A DNA stretch of 64,000 nucleotides from DAHUXD01 sp963805495 (GTDB lineage: Bacteria > Acidobacteriota > Thermoanaerobaculia > UBA5066 > Gp7-AA6): NCBI GenBank assembly GCA_963805495.1, contig CAWDUQ010000002.1:1699772-1763771 (forward strand), given 5' to 3'. The position numbers were made by a program, and so were the translations under genes. Each line of letters starts with the position of its first letter. Position 1 is the stretch's first letter. The notes beneath the pieces were generated by a model. That model saw only the letters and a list, made by a program, of their open reading frames with translations. It was not told the DNA's origin and did not search any database. This document shows positions 1 through 7,744 of the stretch, piece after piece.

Positions 1-136
1 TCATGGCTCCGCACTCCGGCGGTGGCGCCTCCAAAGGCCGCGCCCGGCCCGCCGGTCGCCCCGGAGGAGGCGCCGTACGGCCGGCCGTCGGCCGTGCGGC
101 GCCTCGCTCCCCGGGGACTCGGACCCGATCAGGCCG

Positions 137-286
137 TCAAACGGCCCGGCGCCCCGATAGGAGGTTGATGATCAGAACCACGACCGCGATAACGAGGAGG
201 ATGTGAATGAAGCCGGACAGCGTATACCCGGTGATCAGGCCGAGCAGCCAGAGCACGAGAAGGATGACGAAGATAGTCCACAGCAT
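137..286 (-). CDS. Small membrane protein, lmo0937 family (49 aa)
   Basis: The minus strand encodes 49 residues starting MLWTIFVILLVLWLLGLITG and ending in LLSGRRAV. It has two hydrophobic helices (about residues 3-17 and 25-43) joined by a short GYTLSGFIH loop, with a positive C-terminus. This is the layout of the lmo0937 family (DUF5670), tiny inner-membrane proteins of unknown function that often sit among general stress genes. The ATG at 286 follows a GGAAAGGACG ribosome site. A good sigma-54 type promoter lies 50-65 bases upstream, in the gap after the sigma-54 activator gene that runs the same way. The function is unknown; the family call is by sequence pattern. Confidence 0.8.
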   Translation of the reverse strand: MLWTIFVILLVLWLLGLITGYTLSGFIHILLVIAVVVLIINLLSGRRAV

Positions 287-334
287 GTTGTGACTCGTCC
301 TTTCCGGGGCATGAGCGGCCCCGCCTCTCCCGAG

Positions 335-350
335 AGCGAATCCCGTGCCA
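335..350 (-). promoter_or_regulatory. Candidate sigma-54 promoter of the lmo0937-like gene
   Basis: The minus strand reads TGGCACGGGATTCGCT. It matches the -24/-12 consensus TGGCACGN4TTGCW at all but one position, with the correct GG to GC spacing. Transcription would start near 324, giving a leader of about 38 bases with the ribosome site. It lies between the end of the activator gene and the small membrane gene. Confidence 0.6.
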
Positions 351-353
351 GCT

Positions 354-1595
354 TCAGCGCCGGCGTGCGGCGCGACGCGCGGGCCGCTCCGGGGCTTCCG
401 AGCGAGACGACGGGCGCGGGGACGCGGGTGTCGCGGGAAGAAGGTCCCGGACGACGTCCGGAAGGATCGTGTCGTCTTCAGTCATCAGGTACGCGCGGTG
501 CACGACGTTTCGGAGCTCGCGCACGTTGCCGGGCCACGAATGCGCCTCGAGGACCTTCAACGCCGCCGGGTCCCAGGCCTTCACGCCGGCCTTCTCCTGC
601 TCCTCGATGTGTCGCCGGAAGTGCTCCGCCAGGAGCGCGATGTCTTCGCGGCGCTCGGTGAGCGGCGGAAGGTCGATCGGAAACACGTTGAGCCGGTAGT
701 AGAGGTCCTCGCGGAGCTTGCCCTCCTTGATCGCCTCGAGCGGGTCGCGGTTGGTGGCCGACACGATGCGGAGATCGACGCGGATGTCCTGGGTTCCTCC
801 GACACGGCGGAACGTCTTCGCCTCCAGGACGCGCAGCAGCTTGACCTGAAGCTCGGCGCCCATTTCCGTGATCTCGTCGAGCAGGAGCGTTCCGCCGTCG
901 GACTCCTCGAAGTAGCCGACTCGGCGCTTGTCGGCGCCGGTGAAGGAGCCGCGCTCGTGTCCGAAAAGCTCGCTCTCGATGAGGGTCGGCGAGATCGCTC
1001 CGCAGTTGAAGGCGACGAACGGCGCCGAGGCGCGGCGTGAAAGACGATGGATGGTCCGCGCCACGACCTCTTTGCCGCTCCCGCTCTGGCCGGTGATGAG
1101 GACGGGCGCCGTCGAACGCGCGACCCGCCGCACGGCCTCGAAGACACGGGCCATGGCGGCGGACTTTCCGATCATCTCCCCGAGCTTGCCCGTCTCCTGC
1201 AGCTCGGCACGAAGACTGTCGACTTCCGACTCGAGTGTGCGCCGGGCCGCGAGACGCTGGAACACGACCTCGAGCTGCGCCGGTCGGATCGGCTTGAGAA
1301 GATAGTCGGAGACGCCGGCCCGCAACGCCTCGACCGCGCTGTCGAGAGAAGCCTGACCGGTGATCACGATGCCGTCCCGTTCGGGCGCCTCCTCGCGCGC
1401 CGCGCGGAAGACCTCGATCCCGTCGCCGTCCGGCAGATGCACGTCGACCATCAGCACGTCGGGCGAAAACTCCTCGATCGCGCGGGTCGCCTCGCCCGCG
1501 GTTCCAACGGCCCGGGTTTCGTGGCCCATGTCCCGCACCGCGCTCTCGAGGCCCTTGCGGGTCGAGACGTCGTCTTCGACCATGAGAACTTTCAT
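354..1595 (-). CDS. NtrC-family sigma-54 activator (REC-AAA+) lacking a DNA-binding domain
   Basis: Cytoplasmic two-component response regulator of 413 aa that should remodel sigma-54 RNA polymerase by ATP hydrolysis. The receiver domain is residues 1-120 (acidic D8/D9, phospho-acceptor D51 in LMVDVHLP, K101). The AAA+ domain is about 140-375, with Walker A GQSGSGKE (169-176), sigma-54 contact loop GSFTGA (216-221; usually GAFTGA), Walker B LLLDE (237-241) and WPGNVREL near the end. The expected Fis-type helix-turn-helix is missing: after the AAA+ lid only a Pro/Ser/Arg-rich tail remains, and the next gene's promoter follows at once. HTH-less activators such as Helicobacter FlgR act without enhancer binding. 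The ATG at 1595 overlaps the stop of the 75-aa upstream gene (ATGA). A longer open frame upstream overlaps that gene and is not the likely start. Confidence 0.93.
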   Translation of the reverse strand: MKVLMVEDDVSTRKGLESAVRDMGHETRAVGTAGEATRAIEEFSPDVLMVDVHLPDGDGIEVFRAAREEAPERDGIVITGQASLDSAVEALRAGVSDYLLKPIRPAQLEVVFQRLAARRTLESEVDSLRAELQETGKLGEMIGKSAAMARVFEAVRRVARSTAPVLITGQSGSGKEVVARTIHRLSRRASAPFVAFNCGAISPTLIESELFGHERGSFTGADKRRVGYFEESDGGTLLLDEITEMGAELQVKLLRVLEAKTFRRVGGTQDIRVDLRIVSATNRDPLEAIKEGKLREDLYYRLNVFPIDLPPLTERREDIALLAEHFRRHIEEQEKAGVKAWDPAALKVLEAHSWPGNVRELRNVVHRAYLMTEDDTILPDVVRDLLPATPASPRPSSRSEAPERPARRAARRR

Positions 1596-1819
1596 GATTT
1601 CAGAATCGCCGCGCGACCGCGCTCGAAGAGATCGAAGGCCCGGTTGAGCTCCCGGCGCGCCGTGGACAGCGCATCGGCGGGGTCCTCGCCCCGCGCATGC
1701 AGGCGGACGGCCCGCTCGAGGTGGAGGGATACTCCGGAGAGTGGTGTCGCGACGGCGTGAAAAAAGCGCCGCAGCACTTCCTCCCGATCGACACCGCCAT
1801 TCTCCGGAAATTCCGTCAT
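1592..1819 (-). CDS. Orphan histidine-kinase dimerisation/phosphoacceptor helix protein (75 aa)
   Basis: This 75-aa soluble protein starts MTEFPENGG after the ribosome site AAAGGG and overlaps the sigma-54 activator by ATGA, so the two are translationally coupled. Residues 16-36 (RRFFHAVATPLSGVSLHLER) resemble the H-box helix of HisKA domains, with H21 in the phospho-acceptor position and the following TPLSG. Residues 48-68 could be the second helix of the hairpin. No ATPase domain or other catalytic part is present. By analogy with DHp-like phosphotransferases it may relay phosphate to the activator's receiver domain, perhaps from one of the divergent hybrid kinases. That role is an inference. 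An alternative ATG at 1840 would add seven residues. Confidence 0.7.
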   Translation of the reverse strand: MTEFPENGGVDREEVLRRFFHAVATPLSGVSLHLERAVRLHARGEDPADALSTARRELNRAFDLFERGRAAILKS

Positions 1820-1824
1820 GGTTA

Positions 1825-1839
1825 GGCACCCTTTGTGCA
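1825..1839 (+). promoter_or_regulatory. Weak candidate sigma-54 promoter of the hybrid kinase pair
   Basis: The plus strand reads GGCACCCTTTGTGCA. GG and GC are 10 bases apart as required, but the -12 half is GTGC instead of TTGC. The site is also partly palindromic (GCAC...GTGC), so it could be a protein-binding site. It lies between the activator operon and the kinase start at 1859; the predicted transcript start is near 1850, and it excludes the possible GTG start at 1835. Confidence 0.35.
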
Positions 1840-1858
1840 TGAACTGAGGCTCGATCCT

Positions 1859-4732
1859 ATGACAGAACCAGCCTCTCTGTCCGTCTCATCGGTGGGGCCG
1901 ACCCGCCGGCCGACCCGAAACTCTCTGAAGGCGAGGATTCGGATCTACGCGGCGGCCGGGCTCCTGATCATCGGGGCCTGGCTCTACTACACCGTCAACG
2001 CGGTCCTGAACCTATACGACGCGACCGTCCAGATCGCCCGGTATACGGAGCTGCGCGAGCGGGTCACCGATGCGATCGGCTCGCTGCGCGAGTCCTCCGA
2101 CAGCCTGGACCGGTACGCGCGGGAGGGCGAGGGCTACGACTTGTCCCAGCACTACGCGAGTCGGACCGAGCTGAAAACATCGATCGGCGCCATCCGCCGC
2201 CAGGCGCTGCCGGAGGGAAGCTCGGGCAAAGTCCGCCGGGTCGAGGCGGCCGAAACAGTGTATGCCGCGGCGGCCGAGCGCGCGATTGGCGCCCGCGCGG
2301 CCCGCCCGCCCGGGGACAGCCTGGCGGTCCGCGACAACCAGGCCCTTCCCGCGGCGGACGTCCTGAGGACCAACCTGGCCGAGCTCGAGCGCGACTTCGC
2401 CCGCGGACAGGCCTTCGGCGAGCTCCAGCTGCGAGGCAGCCGCGACGCGGCCACGACGGCTCTCGTCGTTCTCGCCGCCCTGATCATCATCGGCCTGCTC
2501 CTGCTCCTCTGGGACCTCAATCGCCGGGTTCTCGCTCCGTGCGTTGCGGCGTCCCGCGCCCTCGAGGATCTCGCGACGGGCCGCCCGGCGCCGCGTCTCT
2601 CCGACGCCTCGAACGACGAGATCGGAGAGCTCGGTTTCAACTACAACACGGCCGCGCGCCTGTTCCTCGAGCGCGGTCAGTCGCTCGAGGCCCGGGACAT
2701 CGAGACCTCGGTCAACGCGGTGCTCGCCGCCGCGGCGACCGTCAACGATCTTGCGGGCTTCGGGACCCGCGTGCTCGACAAGGTCGTCGAGGTCACGGGA
2801 GCTTCGAGCGCCGTCCTCTACCTCGCCGACGCCCGGGGCGACCTCGCGCCTGCCGTCTCCATCGGCGGCGACGAGGGATCCGGGCCCGCGAGCCGCGAGG
2901 AAGCCCGCCGCGCCATGCGGGAGCAGCGGATGATCCAAGTCTCCGTCGATCCGCAGACCCCGACGGTCGACCTGTTCGACGGCCGTATCCTGCCCCGCGA
3001 GAGCGTGCACCTGCCCCTGATGTACTTCGGCCAGGCCTTCGGCGTGCTGGGCCTGGGGGCCGTGCGGCCCTTCTCCGACCGGGCCCGCAACACGCTCAAC
3101 TCGATCGCTCCGAGTCTCGCCGTGGCCCTCGCCAACGCCTCGGCCAACGAGCGCCTGGCCGACCAGTCCCGCCGGCTCGCCGAGCAGAACGAGCTGCTCG
3201 AGGAGCAGCGCAGCCGGATCGCGGGAACGGCCCGCGAGCTCCAGCGCGCGTCGGCGCTCAAGGACCGGTTCCTCGCGGCCGTGTCCCACGAGCTGCGGAC
3301 TCCGATGACGGTCATCATGGGATTCACCGGCACGCTCCTGCGCGGCAGCCAGGGCGCGCTCAACGACGCCCAGCGGGAGAGCCTCGAGCGGGTCCAGCGC
3401 AACGCCCGCCTGCTGCTCGGTCTCATCAACGACGTCCTCGACATCTCGCGGATCGAGTCGGGCAAGGCCGAGGTCCGCCGCGAGGTCGTCTCCGTGGAGC
3501 AGCTCATCCGCCATGTCGCCGCCGACTTCGCGGAAACGGCGCACCGCAAGGGCCTGGCGCTGAAGACGGCCGTGTCCCCCGAGCTCGACTCGGTCGTCGG
3601 CGACGCTTCCAAGATGACCCAGGTCCTCGGCAACCTCGTCGGAAATTCGCTCAAGTTCACCGAAAGAGGGTTCGTCGAGATTCGCGCGGAGCCCCGGGGC
3701 GACAAGCGCTGGGCCCTCGTCGTGACCGACTCGGGAATCGGGATCCCCGCCGAGGAGCACGATTCGATTTTCGCGGAGTTTCGGCAGGGCGAGTCCCGCT
3801 CCCACCAGGGGTACGGGGGAACGGGGCTCGGCCTGGCGATCGTCCGGAAGATCGTCCAGCTGCTCGGCGGGGCGATCTCCGTCCAGAGCGCCCCCGGGGA
3901 GGGCTCGACGTTCACCGTCAACCTTCCCCGCGAGCTGCCGGCCGAACCCGTTCTCGCAAGTACGGCGCGGCCGTTACCCCACGGCGCCGGGGAACGGCGC
4001 GTGCTCGTTGTGGACGACGACGCGCCCACGCGCCGCCTCCTCCGGTACGAGCTGGAGCCCTACGGACTGACGGTCCTCGAGGCGCCGGACGGCCGTGAGG
4101 CGCTGGAAATCGCGCGCGATCAGTCACCGGACGCGATCCTTCTCGACGTGGTCATGCCGCGCCTGGATGGATGGAGTACGCTGCGCGCGCTCAAGGAGTC
4201 CCCGGCCACGCGGTCGATTCCCGTGATCGTGCACTCGGTCGTCGACAACCGCGCCTTCGGCTTCGGCCTCGGGGCCGTCGACCACCTCGTCAAGCCGGTA
4301 TCGGGCGCTGACCTGCGCGAGGCGCTGGCCCGGGTCGGACTGAACCGCCGCTCGCACCTGCTCGTCGTGGATGATGATGCCGACGTTCGGGATCTTCTCC
4401 GAAATGAGCTGTCGGCGTCCGGATACCGCGTCGAGACCACGTCCGACGGGGCGCAGGCCCTCGCGTTCCTGCAACGGGAACGGCCCGCGGCCGTCGTTCT
4501 CGATCTTTTGATGCCCGAGCCGGACGGCTTCGAGGTGCTCTACCGCATGCGGGAAGACTCCGCGCTGCGTTCGATCCCCGTCATCGTCCTGACGGGGAAG
4601 GATCTGTCCTCCGAGGACGAGAAGCGCCTGGCCGGCTCCGCCCAGCGCATTCTTCGCAAAGGTGCCGACATGGCGCGTCTGGTGCGCGACGTTCTCCTGT
4701 CCGTGGGAGCGCGGGTGCAGGCTCAGGATTGA
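1859..4732 (+). CDS. Membrane-bound hybrid sensor histidine kinase (HAMP-GAF-HK-REC-REC)
   Basis: Sensor kinase of about 957 aa. Two transmembrane helices (about residues 27-45 and 203-222) flank a helical extracytoplasmic sensor region. They are followed by a HAMP linker, a GAF domain (about 285-420), a coiled coil and HisKA, with phospho-acceptor H477 in SHELRTP. The ATPase domain has GGTGLGLAIV, and two receiver domains follow in tandem (about 715-825 and 833-950; acceptor aspartates in LLDVVMP and VLDLLMP). The second receiver reads RILRKG where the usual KP pair occurs. I chose ATG 1859 because a GAGG site precedes it and an upstream GTG at 1835 lies in a promoter-like element. The next gene encodes a second hybrid kinase, so these probably form one phosphorelay. 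The signal sensed is unknown. Confidence 0.9.
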   Translation: MTEPASLSVSSVGPTRRPTRNSLKARIRIYAAAGLLIIGAWLYYTVNAVLNLYDATVQIARYTELRERVTDAIGSLRESSDSLDRYAREGEGYDLSQHYASRTELKTSIGAIRRQALPEGSSGKVRRVEAAETVYAAAAERAIGARAARPPGDSLAVRDNQALPAADVLRTNLAELERDFARGQAFGELQLRGSRDAATTALVVLAALIIIGLLLLLWDLNRRVLAPCVAASRALEDLATGRPAPRLSDASNDEIGELGFNYNTAARLFLERGQSLEARDIETSVNAVLAAAATVNDLAGFGTRVLDKVVEVTGASSAVLYLADARGDLAPAVSIGGDEGSGPASREEARRAMREQRMIQVSVDPQTPTVDLFDGRILPRESVHLPLMYFGQAFGVLGLGAVRPFSDRARNTLNSIAPSLAVALANASANERLADQSRRLAEQNELLEEQRSRIAGTARELQRASALKDRFLAAVSHELRTPMTVIMGFTGTLLRGSQGALNDAQRESLERVQRNARLLLGLINDVLDISRIESGKAEVRREVVSVEQLIRHVAADFAETAHRKGLALKTAVSPELDSVVGDASKMTQVLGNLVGNSLKFTERGFVEIRAEPRGDKRWALVVTDSGIGIPAEEHDSIFAEFRQGESRSHQGYGGTGLGLAIVRKIVQLLGGAISVQSAPGEGSTFTVNLPRELPAEPVLASTARPLPHGAGERRVLVVDDDAPTRRLLRYELEPYGLTVLEAPDGREALEIARDQSPDAILLDVVMPRLDGWSTLRALKESPATRSIPVIVHSVVDNRAFGFGLGAVDHLVKPVSGADLREALARVGLNRRSHLLVVDDDADVRDLLRNELSASGYRVETTSDGAQALAFLQRERPAAVVLDLLMPEPDGFEVLYRMREDSALRSIPVIVLTGKDLSSEDEKRLAGSAQRILRKGADMARLVRDVLLSVGARVQAQD

Positions 4733-4758
4733 CGGCGGCGAGAAAGCGAAGAGCGACC

Positions 4759-6762
4759 ATGGCCCGCATACTCATTGCCGAGGACTCGCCCGACATCCGG
4801 GCTCTCATCCAGATGCTGCTCGAGACCGAGGGACACGAAGTCCGTTCGGTCACCGACGGCCGCGCCGCCGTGGACGCGGTCCGGCTGGCGAAGCCCGACC
4901 TGGTCCTCATGGACTTGTCGCTTCCACTGCTCTCCGGGTGGGAAGCCACGCGCGAGATCCGGTCCGACCCGGACTGCAACGCGATCCCGATCCTGGCCGT
5001 GACCGCGCACGCGATGCAAGGCGACCGCGAACGTGCTCTCGCCGCCGGCTGCGACGGTTTCATTCCCAAGCCGATCAACGAGGAGACCTTCGCCTCGCGG
5101 GTGCTCTCGTTTCTCGACATCCGCCGCGACCGACTCGCCGCAACCCCCGGAAACGCGGCCCGGATCGCGCCCGGCCGGGTGCTCGTCGTCGACGACCAGC
5201 CGGAGGTCGCCGAGCTCATGCGGGCGGACCTGGCCGCCGACGGCCACGACGTGACGGTTTCGAACGGAGTCGCATCGGCGGCCGTCCGGATTCAGGGCGA
5301 CGAGCCCTACGATCTTGCGGTCGTCGACGTGATGCTCGGGACCGATTCGGGCTACGCCCTCGCACAGCGCATCTCGGCGACGTCCCCCGAATACGTACCG
5401 ATCCTGCTCGTCACCGCGGGGACGATCGACCGGGAGCGCGGATTCGCGTCCGGGGCGGACGATTTCATCGGCAAGCCCATCGAGACCCACGAGTTGCGTG
5501 CCCGCGCCCGGTCGCTCATCCGCGTGGGGCGCGCCATCCGGGACCAGCGTCGGGCCGGCCGGGAGCGGTCCGCGGCGTACCGAAAGCTCGAAGAACTCGA
5601 CCGCCTGAAGTCGGACTTCCTCTCGACCGTCTCCCACGAGCTGCGCACGCCGCTCAACACGATCATCCTCCTCGCGCACCAGATCGAGAAGGACCCGTCG
5701 GGCAGCAACGGCGGTTCGGAGCGACGGGCGCGCGACGTCCGCATCATGCGCGGGGCCGCGGAGTCCCTGCGCCAGATGATCGACAACATCCTCGACCTCG
5801 CCAAGCTCGAGGCCGGTCAGCAGGCTCTGCATCCGCAGAACGTGGTCGTCGCCGAGCTGCTGCAGGAGTGCATGGGACTGCTCGAACCCCATGCCCGCGA
5901 GAAGGGGCTCGCGCTCGAGCTCGAAACGGACCCGGCGCTGCCGGCGGCCGCAAGTCTCGACCGTGAGAAAGTGTCCCGCGTCCTCGTCAACCTCCTCTCG
6001 AATGCCGTGAAGTACACCGCGAGCGGACGGGTCGTGCTCTCCGCGCGCCCCTTCCAGGGCTCCCTCAACTTCGAGGTGCGCGACACGGGCGCGGGCATTC
6101 CGCAGAACCTGATCGCGAAGGCATTCGAGCCCTTTCAGCAGATCCGGACGCGGACCGGTGAAACGCCGCGCGGAACCGGCCTCGGCCTCTCGATCGCCAA
6201 GCAGCTGGTTCAGCTCATGGGGGGCGACCTCATCCTCGAAAGCCGCGAGGGAGAGGGGACGACGGTGAAGTTCACGCTGTCGGAACTTCCGGCCGCCGGC
6301 GCGGCGCCGGGCGGAGACGACACACGACCCCCCACGTCGGCTTCACTTCCGCTCATCGGCGGCCGCCGGCCCTCTGTCCTCGTCGTCGAGGACGATGAAG
6401 CCTCCCGCTACGGCATGCGGGCCCTGCTCGAGTCCGAAGGCTACGACGTGCGCGCGGCGGAGAGCCTTCGGGAGGCGGAGGAGGCGCTCGCCCGGAGCCC
6501 TTCCGACGTCGTCCTGCTGGACGTCACGCTCCCGGACGGCGACGGCGCCGTCTGGATGCAGCAGCGGACCGGCCGGAGCGACGCGATGCCGGCCGTCGTG
6601 GCCCTCACCGGGGTGACGGCCGACGAAGACACCCGCCGGATCCGGGAATCGGGCGTTCAGAAAATCCTGGCGAAGCCCGTCAACGTGACGCAGCTCCTGC
6701 TCGCCCTCAAGGAGGTGGTCGAGTCGAAGGCGGCCCCGGAGCGGCCACGCCCTTCGCGCTGA
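4759..6762 (+). CDS. Soluble hybrid histidine kinase REC-REC-HK-REC
   Basis: Cytoplasmic protein of 667 aa without membrane segments. Two receiver domains come first (MARILIAEDSPD..., acceptor near D52 in LMDLSLP; second at about 136-250, acceptor near D189). HisKA follows with H293 in SHELRTP, then the ATPase domain with GAGIP and GTGLGLSIAKQLVQL, and a C-terminal receiver (about 540-660, acceptor near D587 in LLDVTLP). Such proteins integrate input from other kinases and act as relay hubs. It starts 26 bases after the first kinase; a TTG overlapping that stop at 4729 would add ten residues, but ATG 4759 begins exactly at the receiver fold. Its likely partners are the upstream kinase and the divergent activator/H-box pair, which is inferred from position only. 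Confidence 0.9.
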   Translation: MARILIAEDSPDIRALIQMLLETEGHEVRSVTDGRAAVDAVRLAKPDLVLMDLSLPLLSGWEATREIRSDPDCNAIPILAVTAHAMQGDRERALAAGCDGFIPKPINEETFASRVLSFLDIRRDRLAATPGNAARIAPGRVLVVDDQPEVAELMRADLAADGHDVTVSNGVASAAVRIQGDEPYDLAVVDVMLGTDSGYALAQRISATSPEYVPILLVTAGTIDRERGFASGADDFIGKPIETHELRARARSLIRVGRAIRDQRRAGRERSAAYRKLEELDRLKSDFLSTVSHELRTPLNTIILLAHQIEKDPSGSNGGSERRARDVRIMRGAAESLRQMIDNILDLAKLEAGQQALHPQNVVVAELLQECMGLLEPHAREKGLALELETDPALPAAASLDREKVSRVLVNLLSNAVKYTASGRVVLSARPFQGSLNFEVRDTGAGIPQNLIAKAFEPFQQIRTRTGETPRGTGLGLSIAKQLVQLMGGDLILESREGEGTTVKFTLSELPAAGAAPGGDDTRPPTSASLPLIGGRRPSVLVVEDDEASRYGMRALLESEGYDVRAAESLREAEEALARSPSDVVLLDVTLPDGDGAVWMQQRTGRSDAMPAVVALTGVTADEDTRRIRESGVQKILAKPVNVTQLLLALKEVVESKAAPERPRPSR

Positions 6763-6788
6763 AACCGGGCCCGCGTCGGAGCTCGGTA

Positions 6789-6950
6789 TCAGGCCGCGAG
6801 ATTGTCGACCATGGCGAGCCCGAGAATCAGGAAGACGACGAAGAGAAATGCGAAGCCGATCGCCAGGATCTTGCCGAGGGCGAAAGGCACGAAGAGGAGC
6901 CCGATCAGCGCGAGCACCAGGCTCGTGAGCGCCAGACGCAGCAGAGCCAT
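6789..6950 (-). CDS. Small hydrophobic membrane protein (53 aa)
   Basis: The minus strand encodes 53 residues, starting MALLRLALTSLVLALIGLLF and ending LAMVDNLAA, after a GAGGATC ribosome site. Almost all of it is hydrophobic and would form two membrane helices. It resembles the tiny DUF1328/YtjA-type proteins in size and composition, but I cannot confirm the family. It lies downstream of the 214-aa periplasmic gene on the same strand, separated from it by a strong hairpin. The function is unknown. Confidence 0.65.
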   Translation of the reverse strand: MALLRLALTSLVLALIGLLFVPFALGKILAIGFAFLFVVFLILGLAMVDNLAA

Positions 6951-6978
6951 TTTGATCCTCGATTCCAGTGCGAGAGGC

Positions 6979-7002
6979 CCGGCGCCCGGAATTGGGCGCC
7001 GG
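6979..7002 (-). terminator. GC-rich hairpin between two minus-strand genes
   Basis: A perfect 9-bp stem CCGGCGCCC / GGGCGCCGG with the 6-base loop GGAATT follows the stop of the 214-aa gene by 35 bases. There is no clear U tract, so termination may be partial, and the small membrane gene could be reached by read-through. Confidence 0.5.
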
Positions 7003-7037
7003 CCCCCGCGGATCCGTCGTCTCCGCGCCGGAAGCCG

Positions 7038-7682
7038 CTAGCTGCGTCCGGTGTACGGCTCGACCGTTGTCACCTTGTTGCCGCCCGGAGTCTTCGTGTA
7101 CGTCACTTTGACGCGCTCCCCGACCGAGACCGAGCCCTGCACCGAGGCATGCTCGTCGAGATCGAAGGCGAAATCTTCGTCTCCGGGGCCCACGACCTTG
7201 ATCTTCTTCCCGGGCTCGAAGTCCTTGACCGTGCCGATCACGACCTCGCGCTTCGTCTTGATGTCGGGACCCGGAACCGACTGGCGGGTGGTCGTCTCCA
7301 TGTGGGCCCGGGGCGCCGCCATCGCACTCTGGGCGTTGGCGGAGGCGGCCGAAATCACGGAAACCCTCTCCACGCCGTCCGGTCCCTTCCTGTACCCGAC
7401 TTTCGCCGGCTGGCCGACGACGATCGTGCCCTGGACGCGGGCATTTTCGTCGAGGTCGAAGCTGTACTTCTTGTCGCCCGGGCCGAGGATTTCGATCTCC
7501 TTGCCCGGTTCGTAGTCCTTGACCGTTCCCGTGACCCACTCCGTCGTCGTCTTCACGTTCGGCCCGGGGCCCGTCTGCTTCGTGGTCGTCTCGACGTGCG
7601 TCCGATCCTGGGCCGGCACCGCCGTCACGCCCACTAGAACTCCCAGTGCGGTCACCGCCGCTCTCCAAAGTGTCGTCTTCAT
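7038..7682 (-). CDS. Secreted protein with two tandem repeats of one small domain
   Basis: This 214-aa protein has a signal peptide (MKTTLWRAAVTALGVLVGVT, cleavage after VPAQ) and then two copies of an approximately 85-residue unit. Each copy contains H(V/M)ETTT, a GPGP(N/D)(V/I)KT segment, GTVKD(Y/F)EPGK, a GPGD stretch, FDLDE(N/H)A and a V..G..V.V pattern. The repeats probably form small beta-barrels resembling DUF5666-type periplasmic domains; this is an inference from pattern. The ATG at 7682 follows an ideal GGAGGA site. A promoter-like GGCACG...TTGAA element lies about 45 bases upstream. The function is unknown, perhaps envelope stress. Confidence 0.72.
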   Translation of the reverse strand: MKTTLWRAAVTALGVLVGVTAVPAQDRTHVETTTKQTGPGPNVKTTTEWVTGTVKDYEPGKEIEILGPGDKKYSFDLDENARVQGTIVVGQPAKVGYRKGPDGVERVSVISAASANAQSAMAAPRAHMETTTRQSVPGPDIKTKREVVIGTVKDFEPGKKIKVVGPGDEDFAFDLDEHASVQGSVSVGERVKVTYTKTPGGNKVTTVEPYTGRS

Positions 7683-7724
7683 CCTGGTCCTCCAATCGGC
7701 CCGACATTGGGCCGCGTAATGACT

Positions 7725-7741
7725 GTTCAAGAAGCGTGCCG
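7725..7741 (-). promoter_or_regulatory. Sigma-54-like promoter with altered -12 element
   Basis: The minus strand reads CGGCACGCTTCTTGAAC. The -24 half is perfect, but the -12 TTGC is TTGA. Nearly the same sequence (GGCACGTTTCTTGAA) precedes the phosphoesterase gene at 26459, so the pair may share a regulator or a promoter variant. Confidence 0.35.
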
Positions 7742-7744
7742 TCC

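Noticed and set aside
286..356. Selenocysteine read-through of the TGA stop of the sigma-54 activator, to reach a missing HTH
   Set aside because: Reading past the stop gives SWHGIRSRERRG, not an HTH, and only 67 bases separate it from the next gene.
1835..1858. GTG start that would lengthen the first hybrid kinase by eight residues
   Set aside because: It lies inside a promoter-like element, and ATG 1859 has the better ribosome site.
2012..3805. A 597-codon open frame on the minus strand opposite the first hybrid kinase
   Set aside because: It is an antisense shadow of a clear kinase in GC-rich DNA, and its product is an Arg/Gly/Glu-rich string with no family features. Many similar shadows occur throughout.
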